A stretch of DNA of 64,000 bases from Atherinomorus stipes (GCA_023101725.1 JALJCO010003979.1:154032-218031); one strand, 5' to 3'. Positions 23,878 through 34,964 are shown, counted from the stretch's first letter. Numbers and translations: made by a program. Notes: generated by a model not told the origin, from the sequence alone.

Positions 23878-25303
23878 GACCGGATCAGACCGGATCAGAC
23901 CGGATCAGACTGGATCAGACCGGACCAGACCGGGTCAGACCGGACTAGACCGGATCAGACCGCATCAGACCGGATCAGACCGGGTCAGACCGGACCAGAC
24001 CGGGTCAGACCGGACCAGACCGGACCAGACCGGATCAGACCGGACCAGACCGGATCAGACCGGACCAGACCGGACCAGACCGCATCAGACCGCATCAGAC
24101 AGGATCAGACCGGATCAGACCGGATCAGACCAGATCAGACCGCATCAGACCGGATCAGACCGCATCAGACCGGATCAGACCGGATCAGACCGGACCAGAC
24201 CGGATCAGACCGGATCAGACCGGATCAGACCGGATCAGACCGGACCAGACCGCATCAGACCGCATCAGACCGGACCAGACCGGATCAGACCGGACCAGAC
24301 CGGATCAGACCGGCTCAGACCGGACCAGACCGCATCAGACCGCATCAGACCGGATCAGACCGGACCAGACCGCATCAGACCGGATCAGACCGCATCAGAC
24401 CGAATCAGACCGGATCAGACCGGATCAGACCGGACCAGACCGGGTCAGACCGGACCAGACCGGATCAGACCGGACCAGACCGGATCAGACCGGATCAGAC
24501 CGGGTCAGACCGGATCAGACCGGACCAGACCGGATCAGACCGGGTCAGACCGGACCAGACCGCATCAGACCAGATCAGACCGGACCAGACCGCATCAGAC
24601 CGGATCAGACCGCATCAGACCGGATCAGACCGCATCAGACCGAATCAGACCGGATCAGACCGGGTCAGACCGGGTCAGACCGGACCAGACCGGACCAGAC
24701 CGGGTCAGACCGGATCAGACCGGGTCAGACCGGATCAGACCGGACCAGACCGGGTCAGACCGGACCAGACCGGATCAGACCGGACCAGACCGGATCAGAC
24801 CGGATCAGACCGGATCAGACCGGACCAGACCGGATCAGACCGGATCAGACTGGACCAGACCGGACCAGACCGGATCAGACCGGACCAGACCGGACCAGAC
24901 CGGATCAGACCGGACCAGACCGGATCAGACCGCATCAGACCACATCAGACCGGACCAGACCGGATCAGACCGGACCAGACCGCATCAGACCGGATCAGAC
25001 CGGACCAGACCGCATCAGACCGCATCAGACCGGATCAGACCGGATCAGACCTGGACCAGACCGGATCAGACCGCATCAGACAGGACCAGACCGGATCAGA
25101 CCGGACCAGACCGGATCAGACCAGATCAGACCGGACCAGACTGCATCAGACCGCATCAGACCGGATCAGACCGCATCAGACCGGACCAGACCGCATCAGA
25201 CTGCATCAGACCGGATCAGACCGGATCAGACCAAATCAGACCGGATCAGACCGATCAGACTGGATCAGACCGGATCAGACCGGATCAGACCGGATCAGAA
25301 CAG
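23878..25303. repeat. 10-bp satellite-like array, about 142 copies
   Basis: Unit cggatcagac, with recurring variants cggaccagac, cgggtcagac and cgcatcagac. Copies stay exactly in 10-bp register from 23881 to about 25050 (117 units without an indel). A one-base insertion follows near 25051 and a one-base deletion near 25250. The long open frame through it is a consequence of the repeat and is not a gene. Confidence 0.97.
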
Positions 25304-25399
25304 ATCCAGCTCCACATGTTCTCCTCATGATTCTGTTGGAGGAGGTGGGGGAGGTCTCTGGGGGTCAGAGGTCACCCGGCATCTCCAGGACGGAGAACC

Positions 25400-25560
25400 A
25401 AACGTGATGCACGATGTGTTCACCAGGCTGGACCCAACCTGACCCGGTTCAGCAGGTCCAGAACGGAGGACGGTTCTAACCTGACCCGGTTCAGCAGGCC
25501 CGGGTTCTCCGGGTTCTCCGGGTTCTCCGGGTTCTCTCCGGGTTCTCCGGCTTCCTCCCA
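25400..25560. repeat. Short ccgggttct repeats
   Basis: cacccggttcagcaggtcc-like words and a ccgggttct 9-mer run (25499-25550). Confidence 0.75.
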
Positions 25561-25607
25561 CCATCCACAGACATGTTATGTTCACTGATCACTCTTAGGG
25601 GTGCAGC

Positions 25608-25892
25608 CAGCACGTCCATGTGGGGGCCATATGGGTTCAGTTCTGGCTGCATATGAGGGACCTTAGTAAGTCTGTCCACGGTTTCCATGGTAACCCCACC
25701 TGTGTCTCCCATATAGCCTGCATGGGCCTGAACTCGGCAAATCGGCAGATCTCTAAGTTACATGGACCCACATGAGGAAGCCCACATAGGAAAACACAGG
25801 TGGGGTCACCATGGTAACCGTGGACAATCCCACCTGGGTCCCTCATATGCAGCAAATTTAACCCTTACGGGCCCCACATGGACGTGCTGCTG
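25608..25892. mobile_element. Foldback MITE
   Basis: The outer arms are cagcacgtccatgtgggg at the left and ccccacatggacgtgctg at the right, a perfect 18-bp inversion. The inner arms gctgcatatgagggacc/ggtccctcatatgcagc and ccatggtaaccccacctg also pair. It can fold into a long hairpin, and it has no coding sequence. Confidence 0.85.
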
Positions 25893-25944
25893 GGTGGTTG
25901 TCTGTCTGTCTGCGTTGGTCCTGCGACAGACCGGTCACCTGTCC

Positions 25945-26325
25945 AGGTGGACTCTGGTGGACTCTGGTGGACTCTGGTCTCCCTGCAGCAGCAGGTGGAC
26001 TCTGGTGGACTCTGGTGGACTCTGGCCCCTGCAGCAGCAGGTGGACTCTGGTGGACTCTGGTGGACTGTGGGGGGGATGGGGGGGGATTGGCGGCCCTGC
26101 AGCAGCAGGTGGACTCTGGTGGACTCCTGAGAGCAGGTGGACTCTGGTGGACTCGTGGTCTCCCTGCAGCAGCAGGCAGGTGGACTCTGGTGGACTCTGG
26201 TGGACTCTGGTGGACTCTGGTCTCCCTGCAGCAGCAGGTGGACTCTGGTGGACTCTGGTGGACTCTGGTCTCCCTGCAGCAGCAGGTGGACTCTGGTGGA
26301 CTCTGGTGGACTCTGGTCTCCCTGC
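25945..26325. repeat. ggtggactct minisatellite with higher-order units
   Basis: A 10-bp subunit ggtggactct is repeated two to four times and followed by ggtctccctgcagcagca, giving a compound unit of about 38-58 bp repeated seven times or so. It lies just upstream of the probable stathmin-gene promoter. Confidence 0.92.
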
Positions 26326-26490
26326 AGGTCTACGGTTGCTTTCACCTCGTGGTGCCTTCAGGTGCTCGGAGACGACGCTGCTTTTGTTTATCTGAGTTTC
26401 CAGTAAAATCCTTTAGTGAAGAGGAGGATTCCTCCCCTCCTCCTCCCCCTCCTCCCCCCTCCTCCTCCCCCTCCTCCCCCTCCTCCTCTC

Positions 26491-26631
26491 CTGGACCAAT
26501 GGCAGCCCAGCATCGCTGCCGGCCAATCAGAGCGCTGCTGGGTGATGTCATGCAGCAGGCTGCTGTGTGGTGCTGATGCTGCTGAGCGGCAGATCTTCGG
26601 AGAACACAGACGAGAGCGGCGTGGCTGCAGG
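26491..26631 (+). promoter_or_regulatory. stmn4: Probable promoter and non-coding first exon of the stathmin gene
   Basis: This G+C-rich patch has two CCAAT boxes (26496-26500, 26523-26527) and a CRE-like TGATGTCA (26543-26550). It ends in gtggctgcagg followed by a strong donor, GTGAGT, at 26632. The coding start exon at 27894 has an acceptor (tgtgtctgcag) directly before 33 bases of 5' UTR. An upstream non-coding exon is therefore required, and this is the best candidate. No TATA box was seen. The transcription start is not determinable by eye. Confidence 0.45.
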
Positions 26632-26639
26632 GTGAGTAT

Positions 26640-27893
26640 CTGCAGACCTTCATCACCCGTTTCCTCCTCTTCTTCTCTCACTCTTTCACTCCTTCATTCT
26701 CTCTCTCGTTCTTTTGTCTTCTCCTCTTTCCATCTGCTTCATGGCATCTTTTCATCTTTCCTCATTCTGTTGCATTTTCCTCCTTCTGGAGCGGGACTCC
26801 TGCAGGAGACGATGCGCTGCTGATAACGATGACATCACCGCTCAGCGCATCACACACACGCACACACGCGCGCATGCACACGCACACACACACACACACG
26901 CCACGCATACGCACGTGCTCAGATGGCATTTGCAGCTTCTCTCAGCGTAGTTTGAGTTTATTCCTGCAGCTTCAGTCCGGACGTGTTTGAGCTTCTGCGT
27001 GAAAAAGGTTTGAGGGACTAAATGTTGGATTTTTAAAAGATGAAGATAAATTCAGAGCGTAAATTTCCCATTTTTGGCTTTTGTGAGATTTTTCTACTTT
27101 CTAGTTAAAATATCTCATCAGACTCAAAATAAGACAAAATCACACAAAGAGAAACATTTCAGTGAGATGAAGGAACTGGTTTTATTTATAAATTTATTTT
27201 GATCATTTTATAGTAAATTAATTTATTATTGTAATTTTATTTTAATTTTCTATTTCAAGAAATCTAATCCAGAAAATTTTGCTTGTTCAACTGGAAGAAT
27301 TATTTTGCTTTTTACAAGCAAAGACGTAAAAAAAAAAAAAATCTGCCAATAAAATAAGTGAAATTTTCTTGAAAAGGTTTCTTGTAATGAGATGCATCGC
27401 CTTGAAACAAGTTCCTTCATCTCACTGGAATGTTTCTCTTTGTGTGATTTTGTCTTATTTTGAGTCTGATGAGATGTTTTGAGTAGAAAAGAGAAAATCT
27501 GCTTGTTAGATGTGAGTTTTTGCAGGAATGTTTGCAGGCTGGTAAAAGAGGAACGAGCATTTTCCTGCAGATATCATCCGTGCTCCGTCTCAGGGAAGGT
27601 TCCTCCATCTCCGGGTGACGTGTCACGTTTAGTTTGTGGGCAGATGATGAAGCAGGTTCGTGTTAAAGCTCCTGCTTCTGTGAATGAGAGGAGGGATGAT
27701 GATGCTGCCGTCTCACGCTGGATTATTTCATGTGCCGGAGAGCAGAGAGTTACTCTGACTCACTGCTGAGGAGCTGCAGGTGCAGGTCCCAGAGTCAGAG
27801 AGGAGGGACGGGAGGATGATGATGCTGCCGGGCTGTGAGGATGATGATGCTGCTGTGAGGATGATGATGCTGACGCTGTGTTTGTGTCTGCAG
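26640..27893 (+). other. Probable first intron of the stathmin gene
   Basis: It contains a CA/CG tract (26850-26905), the palindromic MITE at 27080-27520, and repeated gaggatgatgatgctg words at 27820-27875 just before the acceptor. No coding exon was seen. Confidence 0.45.
27080..27520. mobile_element. Palindromic MITE, full copy (tctagttaaaatatctcatc type)
   Basis: The left arm carries tctagttaaaatatctcatc and aaaataagacaaaatcac. The right arm carries gtgattttgtcttatttt and gatgagatgttttgag in reverse complement. The halves meet at an A-run near 27330. Related pieces lie at 14811 and 33597. Confidence 0.85.
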
Positions 27894-27926
27894 GAACATT
27901 CTCTACCTCAGCGCAGATCCAGCAGG

Positions 27927-30893
27927 ATGACTCTGGCAGGTAAGTCCGTCTCTCCTCTTCGCTCGCTTCGCTTTCTGCTGCAGAAGAACCAACGTTTGTT
28001 TCTGCTCCAGCGTACAGAGAGAAGATGCGGGAGCTCCCCCTGGTGGCCGTCTTCTGCTCCTGCATCCTGCCCCGACACAGCGAGCCCGCAGAGGACACCA
28101 AAGAAGGTGGGTGAAGGATCCAGACCCGCAAGATCCAGACCGCAAGACTGGAGGATCCTGCAGGATCCAGACCCGCAGGATCCAGATCCACAGGATCCAG
28201 ACCTGCAGGATCCAGACCTGCAGGATCCAGACCCGCAAGACTGGAGGATCCTGCAAGACTGCAGGACCTGCAGGTCTAGATCCCACAGGTGCTTGAGGAT
28301 CCAGACCTGCAGGATCCAGACCCGCAAGACTGGAGGATCCTGCAGGATCCAGACCCGCAGGATCCAGATCCACAGGGCTTGAGGATCCAGACCTGCAGGA
28401 TCCAGACCTGCAGGATCCAGACCCCGCAAGACTGGAGGATCCTGTAGGATCCAGACCCGCAGGATTCAGACCCGCAGGATCCAGACCTGCAAGACTGGAG
28501 GATCCTGCAGGATCCAGACCCACAAGACTGGAGGATCCAGACCTGCAGGATCCAGACCTGCAGGATCCAGACCTGCGGGATCCAGACCTGCAGGATCCAG
28601 ACCCGCAGGATCCAGACCTGCAGGATCCAGACCTTCCATTCCTTCCAGTCTTGCAGGGCTGGAAGGAATGGCAGATCCTGCAGGACCAAGACCTGCAGGA
28701 TCCAGACCTGCAGGGCTGGAGAACCAGACCTGCAGGACTGGAGGATCCTTCAGGATTGGAGCATCCAGACCTGCTGGATCCAGACCTGCAGGATCCAGAC
28801 CTGGAGACTTCAGGATCCTGCAGGGCTGGAGGATCCAGATCCAGCATGGTAGCTTCATGGTCCAGGTTTTGGAGGTCCACCAGCTTCCAGGTCTTCAGGT
28901 GGTCTCAGAGTTCACTCTCAGCCTCCTGTCTGGGCTGTCAGGGTCTAACGGAGGTCCAGGTTCTGGTTCAGAGCCAGGACCGGGTCGGGTATTGGAGCTC
29001 ATCTCACCCTCTCCCCCTCCTCTCCCCCCCCCCCCCCCCCCCCAGGCGTGGTGGACCTGAACCTGAGCAGCATCAGGGACATGGAGGTGATCGAGCTCAG
29101 CAAGCGGGCCAGCGGCCAGGCCTTCGAGGTCATCCTGAAGCCCCCCACCTTCGACGGCAGCCCCGAGCTGAGGGCCACCACGCCCCCCCGCCAGAAACCG
29201 TCCCTGGAGGAGATCCAGAAGAAGCTGGATGCTGCTCAGGAGAGGAGGAAGGTGAGCGGGGGGGTCACAGAACCACGGTGATCCGGGGGTTGGAAAATAA
29301 AAGAGAGACGTCAATAAATAAATATAATACAAAAGAATCTAAATCAGAAATATTTCTATAAGTAAAAATTTAATATTTATAAATGTATAAAAATATATAT
29401 TCTTTTATAAAAATAATTGTACAAATGAAACATCAGATTTTAAATTTAAAAAAGTTACAACTATTTTATTCATGTATACATTTATAAACAAATATCCATA
29501 AATATACATTTTATATATAAAATACCTACAATAAAAATATAAAAATAAATCAAATATAAAATGTAAATGTGGAACTGGTTGTATTCTGGATTTATTAAAT
29601 GTAAACAAACAAACAAACAAACAAACAAAGGGAACAATCAGGACCTCTTATGTTTTTATGTAATTTCATGAAGGTTATAATAGTTTTAGATTTTTAATTA
29701 GTTTCAGTTTTTATTTAGTTTTGACTTTTTGTTTTTCAGTTCAGTTACTTTTAGTTATTTTTTAACAGGTTTGCTAGTTTTTATTAGTTTTTATCTTTGG
29801 AAAATGCTTTTTTAGTTTTTATTAGTTTCAGTGTTTGTTTTAGTTTTTTGGCTTTTTTTTCCGTAAATTATAGATATTTGTCTGGTGTGACATTTGAAAA
29901 TCATCAGAAAGTCACTCAGAGTAAAACCGGTGGAGCAAAGTAAACAGATTAAATAGAAATAGATTTCAAATCAACCCAAAAGGTTTATGTAGTAAATACA
30001 TTTACAGACTAAAACTAAGGATGTTTTTAAATAATCTTAGTTAGTTTTGTAAAGACACAACACAGTTTCAGTTAGTTATTTTCATCATTTTTATTTTTAT
30101 TTCAGTTAACAAAAATGTTTAGGGGTCCCCCCCCCCCCCCCCCCCCCTCCCCCCCCCCCCCCCCCAAAAAAAACAGGAAGTTCAGGATTTCTGCAAACAT
30201 AAATGATCTGTTGTTGTTGGACGTTTTCATTCAGTGTGAGTAAATGAAACTTGTGTGGTCCTGAATTGGATCCCTGAGGAACCCCTCATGGCGTTTTACT
30301 GGGAAATTCAGAGTTTCTGCTGATTTAAAATCCTGTCAGTGATTGTAAGAAGATTTTCTCCACGTTTTCAGGTCTTTACTGACCTGAGTACTGGGTTTAA
30401 GATTTTTTTCATGTCTCATGAGCATTCTGACCAATCAGAGCGCAGTGCTGTGTTCATGTCTCGCTGATGTCACCGCGCTACAGAAACAAACTTCACCTCT
30501 GCTTCTGACTGGATTCTGTTTGAACAGTAAACGTTGAACTTCCCGTCAGAAACTTATCTGTGCTCTGATTGGCTGCAGTGCCAGGAGGCGGAGCTGCTGA
30601 AGCACCTAGCCGAGAGGAGGGAGCACGAGCGGGAAGTGGCTCAGAAAGCTTTGACCAAAGAGTGTCAGGAGCACCGCGCCGACGCCGACAAGGAGCAGCG
30701 GTGGATGCACCTGAACGCCTCACAGGAGAAGTTACAGGAGGAGGTGAGGCCGGATTCCACGGCTAGGCTCCGCCCACTTCCCACGAGTCCGGCGGAGAAA
30801 CCGTCGCTAACAAGTTTGTGTTGTTTCTGTCTGTTTCAGGACAAGCACAGTGTGGAGGTGAGGAGGAGGAGGAGGAGGAAGAGGAGGTGGTAG
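27927..30893 (+). CDS. stmn4: Stathmin-4-like protein (RB3 type)
   Basis: Stathmins bind tubulin dimers and promote microtubule disassembly; the stathmin-4 group is neuronal and anchored to Golgi-derived membranes. Coding exons 27927-27939, 28011-28106, 29046-29251, 30579-30743 and 30840-30893 join in phase to a 177-residue protein. Residues 1-25, [19 protein letters not shown] then CSCILP, are the membrane-targeting domain. Cys20 and Cys22 correspond to the palmitoylated pair of this family. VVDLN precedes the stathmin-like domain at residue 48 ([20 protein letters not shown]), with the serine of RASGQ at a known regulatory position. [18 protein letters not shown] and [19 protein letters not shown] are highly conserved. 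After AQKAL the helix diverges ([20 protein letters not shown]) and is about nine residues shorter than I recall for STMN4. The last exon gives DKHSVEV then an arginine-rich end encoded by AGG repeats. It may be a fish-specific paralogue (stmn4-like). Confidence 0.9.
28110..28830. repeat. 15-bp minisatellite in stathmin intron
   Basis: Unit caggatccagacctg, with variants gatccagacccgcag and caagactggaggatcctg. It fills most of the intron after the second coding exon, beginning a few bases after its donor. Confidence 0.93.
29024..29045 (+). promoter_or_regulatory. stmn4: Poly-C splice acceptor of the third stathmin coding exon
   Basis: The acceptor's pyrimidine tract is 20 consecutive cytosines followed directly by AG. 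A further C/T-rich stretch (28996-29023) lies upstream. Confidence 0.85.
29645..30120 (-). repeat. Dispersed A-rich repeat, copy 2 (reverse)
   Basis: ttagtttttattagtttcag words and a segment with aaagtcactcag mirror the copies at 1395 and 48060. It is followed by a long C run (30126-30165) inside the same stathmin intron. Confidence 0.7.
30126..30173. repeat. Poly-C tract with A tail
   Basis: About 40 cytosines, broken by one or two T, followed by aaaaaaaa. Length is unreliable. Confidence 0.85.
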
Positions 30894-32333
30894 ATAAAGA
30901 TGCTTGGTTGCAGGAACCTTCTGGAGTTCCTAGAACCTTTTCAGGAACCAGACCGTGTTTTGGTGCATTCAGACACATAGGAACTGGAACCTCGGTCCTC
31001 AGTTCCTAGAACCTTTGTAGCTCCTTCACGAGGCAGGATCTTTTCTGGGTTCCTTAGGAACTGAAATGCGTAGATGTTTGCTGATTGGTAGAACTGGTAA
31101 GCCCCGCCCCTTGCGTGATCTCCACTTCTTCCAGCCGCCATATTTAAAAAGTCTCACTGCTGTTTACCGAGATCGTAGTAACAACAAGAACTATTCCAAC
31201 AGGAGCGTACCAATTCATGATTACATCCATCAGAATGGAACACGTCCCGGATCCAGAACTATTCTGAAATAGCAAAAGCAATTATTTATACTAATTTAAT
31301 TACCTAAATACAGCTGGAAAGTATAGCAGCAGAACCTGCGGCTGCCACACGGACACTTTAGCAGACGGTCCGTCCACTAAAGAGTCCGGGCGCACTTAAA
31401 GGGACGTGAGGCAAGATTAAGAAACGAAACTCGCGACTGCCGGGACTGGCGCTTCAGGTACCTGCAGCCCCCACCAAGCCGTCACGGAGCACAAACTGAA
31501 GCTAGAATGTTGTTTCTACGCTTTTTCTCCGTAGTTACACGTTTTAGTGTCTTTCAGTTGATCTGGATCGTTTGCTGACGGCAGAATAATCCATAACTAT
31601 CACTTACAGTGTTTTTATTTAACGCGACCGTCTTTTTCCTGCATCAAAACTGCGGATGTAGCGTCATGTGACGTCACGTCTGCAGGGCAGCGCGGGAAAT
31701 TCAGACACCGAATTGCAGCTTTATGCAGCACACAGCCTGTTCAAGGCAACGGAGAGAAACATGGTGGAAACGTTATTTTTGGTTTTTAGCGCTTCATCAC
31801 CCATTAGCATGAAAGAACAGGGACATGCATGTTTGTTTTTTTTTTTAAATTCCTGCTTCAAGTCCCTTTAAACAAAAGGTCGACGTTCCACTCCACAGAA
31901 CATCCGAGGCAAATCAGTAAGTTATCTGTGTAAATGCCGTGTTAAACTAGTAAACTCGTGTGTTAAACTAGTGAAACTAGTCTTGTATGACACATTATGC
32001 ATTACATCTTGAGGAACTAGTTTCTTACCAGCTGCGGAATGATACACTTTTCTTCCAGGTGGTCGTGTTACTACAGATGAAAAAAGTTGGAAATCGTCTT
32101 CAAAATCCGACATATCCTCATGCCTTTCAGACGTGGCCGTAGTTTCGATTGTATATTTGTGTAGAGGGCGGAGCTACGGCCAGTCACTGGCCACCCCCAT
32201 GCCTTAACTAAAAGAGATAAAAATAAAAAATAAATAACTGGGAGGCGCTTAAGCAGCTACAGAGACCCCAAGCTGCTTCCAGACCACTTTCCCTTCTTAT
32301 TTTAGACACCAGCTGCCCCACACAGCTGGAATT
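30894..32333. other. Downstream of stathmin gene; unclassified repeats
   Basis: No gene was seen. Words such as gttcctagaacctttt and aggaactggaacct (30920-31060) suggest an internal inverted repeat. The stretch ccactccacagaacatc next to gaggcaaatcag (31890-31917) reappears inverted at 33420-33445, so both may be ends of one composite element. No AATAAA was found close to the stathmin stop. Confidence 0.4.
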
Positions 32334-32931
32334 TGGGATGCACGATACAATCGGCCGCCTATCGGTATCGGCCTGTATCGGCCTTAAAACAGCATCGGAC
32401 ATCGGCCACTCCACCGATATTTAACCGATCAGCCCGCTGTTTCTAAAGTCTAAAAATCCTCAAACTTCTTCTTTCTCTTCTTCAAAAACTTCTTTCTTAC
32501 AGACTTTAAAACTTCGAAAAATATCGATACACTGAAATATTGCAATATTTTCATATTCTGATATAATATTGACATTTAAAAATGCGGTATTGATCTATTT
32601 TACCAACGAAATCTTGCGATATTTTATCATCTTGTTACGAAATCTTGCAAGAATTCACGAAATATCGTGAGATTCTGTAACAGAACGATGAAATCTCGCA
32701 AGATTTTGTAAGTAAAATAGATCGATACTACGTTTTTAAATGAAAAATATTGTGATATTTTATGAAAATTTTGACCACCTCTATTTTTTAAAATGTTGGC
32801 AATGAATAAGAAAGCTGTTATTTGCAATGACTGCTTATTTTTCAGCTTTAATATCGGTATCGATATCGGTTATCAGCCACATATGCTTTAAAATATCGGA
32901 TATCGGCCAAATTCCAATATCGTGCGTCCCT
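32334..32931. mobile_element. MITE with tgggatgcacgata termini, copy 1, carrying a nested palindromic MITE
   Basis: The left end is gggatgcacgatacaatcgg and the right end atatcgtgcgtccc, forming inverted termini; both flanks of the element are rich in tatcggc words. Inside, about 32518-32790, a second palindrome with tatcgatacactgaaatatt and its complement-like words around aaatctcgcaagattt is inserted. Copy 2 at 46606-47631 has the same architecture. Confidence 0.8.
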
Positions 32932-32964
32932 AATATACATATATGCATATATTTAAATATATAT

Positions 32965-33412
32965 ACAGCCGTGCTCAAGATTATTGACACCCTCCAATTT
33001 AAAAAAAGGCTAAATTCACAACAATAATTCAAATAACTAGAAATTAATAAAAATCTAAAAAAAAAATCATAATTTAGTTACATAAAATATTGCTTTTGAA
33101 TTGTGGTAGGAAGTAATAATTTCACAAAAACAAACAAATAAAACTGTCCCAGACACATGAGAGCGTCTTTCCCATGAACATGGACCAACATACCTGTCAG
33201 CAGGTGCAGACGTCTGATTGGACGTTACAGAAAACACCTGATTGCAGTGATTGAATCAAAGTGTTGCTCAGTAACATTTTAGCTTCAAGACCCATCATGC
33301 TTGTTTACTTGTTTTATTTTTTGTGTTTGTTTTTAATATTTCTTTTGAACCACAATTCAAACTCAGTGTTATGATTTTCATAGAATTTTTATTTATTATT
33401 ACTTTTGTAAGT
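32965..33412. mobile_element. Foldback MITE of the acaattcaaa family, intact copy
   Basis: It starts gtgctcaagattattgacac and carries caccctccaattt. The arms pair through aaaatattgcttttgaattg/caattcaaa words. The centre holds gtcagcaggtgcagacgtc and tgattggacgtt. Other copies or parts lie at 45075-45349 plus 47634-47855, 48985-49190 and 49715-50100. Confidence 0.8.
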
Positions 33413-33596
33413 TTTAACTGATTTGCCTCCGATGTTCTGTGGAGTGTTTGAGACTGTTTTTAATGACAGGCTAGCAGATTCCTATTGACTTACACTAGCA
33501 TTAGTAGCATTAGTAGCATTAGCATCGGCGACCAGCAGCATTCTGGCTCACTCGAAAATGAGGCTCGATGTCAAAAATCGTGAACTTCCCCTTTAA

Positions 33597-33672
33597 GTAA
33601 TTTTGTCTTTGAGTGTGATGAGATATTTTGACTAGAAATGAGAAAATATTCTTGGTAAGATTTGAGATTTTG
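33597..33672 (-). mobile_element. Fragment of the tctagtcaaaatat MITE
   Basis: Words attttgtctttgagtgtgat and gatattttgactagaaatga followed by ttggtaagatttgag are the reverse complement of the 14811 copy. Confidence 0.7.
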
Positions 33673-33679
33673 CTGTGCG

Positions 33680-34590
33680 TCCGGAGGACGTGACCTCTGA
33701 CCTCTGACCTCTGCCTCCAGGTGTCCTGATGGCCTGATCACAACACAAGCTGAACCTTACCTGGAAGCCATTTTGAGGGCTGCTGAGCAGATTTATGTGG
33801 CGTAACGCTGGCGTCGCTCCACCTGGGAGACCTGACAGGAGAGAGACTGAAAAGACTGAGAGAAGAGGAGGAGGAGGAGGAGGAGGAGGAGGAGGAGGAG
33901 GAGGGAAGAGGAGGAGGAGGAGGAGGAGGAGGAGGAGGAGGAGGAAGAGGAGGAGGAGGGAGGGCGGGTCTGACCCCGACCCCCTCTGAACAACCAGGAC
34001 TCTTGTAACTGAGATAAACTCTCCATAACCAGATGGCAGCAGATCAACCATCGCCGGGCGGTGTGCAGGCGTCACTGTGCTTTGTTGCCATGCCAACAGT
34101 GCCGGCGCGTTCGTGTGTGTGTGAGACTGTGTACGCATCAACCCGAACCCCCGAAGCCCGATCAGACCCGGCAGGAACTGGTCCCGACACCCCCCCTGAG
34201 AGAAAGGCGGCGGTTGGTCTGGTTTGGATTCACAGCCAATCCGAGCGAAGCAGCGCCGTCTGTGGACCAATCACATCCTTCCTCGGCTCCTCAGGCAGAT
34301 GGAGAAGGTCGCAGGACGAGGGGGGGTTGGAGATTAGGAGGGTCGGACGTCTGACTCCCCCCACAAACTGTTGGATTGGATTAAACTCCCCCCTGTCTGA
34401 CCCCTAACCCGCCTACCTGACCACCCCCCCCCCCCCCCCCTGTCTGACCCCTAACCCGCCTACCTGACCATACCCCCCCCCCATCTGACCCTAAGGGTGG
34501 ATTTCCACTGGGTGCGCTGCATTACGGCTGCGTAGCGACTGAGAACTGACCTCCATGGAGTGGGGGCTCTCACTGGGACCATGTCAGACA
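33680..34590. other. Intergenic DNA with GGA tract and C runs
   Basis: An almost pure (GGA)n tract covers 33863-33962. Poly-C runs sit near 34424-34441 and 34472-34483. No coding exon recognised; open frames on the - strand here are translations of the GGA tract. Confidence 0.5.
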
Positions 34591-34594
34591 TGCG

Positions 34595-34885
34595 ATTCCT
34601 AATCCTAACCCTCCTATCTGGCCCTAATCCCTAACCCTAACCTACCCGTCTGATTCCTAATCCTAACCTACCCGTCTGATTCCTAACCCTAACCTACCCG
34701 TCTGATTCCTAACCCTAACCTACCCGTCTGATTCCTAACCCTAACCTACCCGTCTGATTCCTAATCCTAACCTACCCGTCTAATCCCTAACCCTAACCTA
34801 ACCGTCTGATTCCTAATCCTAACCTACCCGTCTAATCCCTAATCCTAACCTACCCGTCTGATTCCTACTCCTAACCTACCAGGAA
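34595..34885. repeat. Minisatellite with telomere-like ccctaa words
   Basis: Unit of about 26 bp, ctacccgtctgattcctaac plus cctaac, repeated about ten times. Each unit includes ccctaa or tcctaa, close to the vertebrate telomere hexamer. The context is not a telomere, since unique genes continue beyond it. Confidence 0.85.
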
Positions 34886-34964
34886 TCCCAACCAAAAAAC
34901 CCACCATAAACCTAAAATCAAAACCAAACGCACCAACTAGTTCCTACTCCTAACCCTAGGGGCC

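Noticed and set aside
23245..25407. 720-codon open frame over the CA tract and decamer array
   Set aside because: It is the translation of a 10-bp tandem repeat plus simple sequence. There is no domain, splice context or start context.
26388..26823. Glu/Gly- or Pro-rich frames near the stathmin promoter
   Set aside because: Translations of a cct/gga-rich stretch on opposite strands. The region reads better as a promoter and non-coding exon.
33632..34270. 212-codon - strand frame with Leu/Pro runs
   Set aside because: The core is the (GGA)n tract translated, with no conserved flanks.
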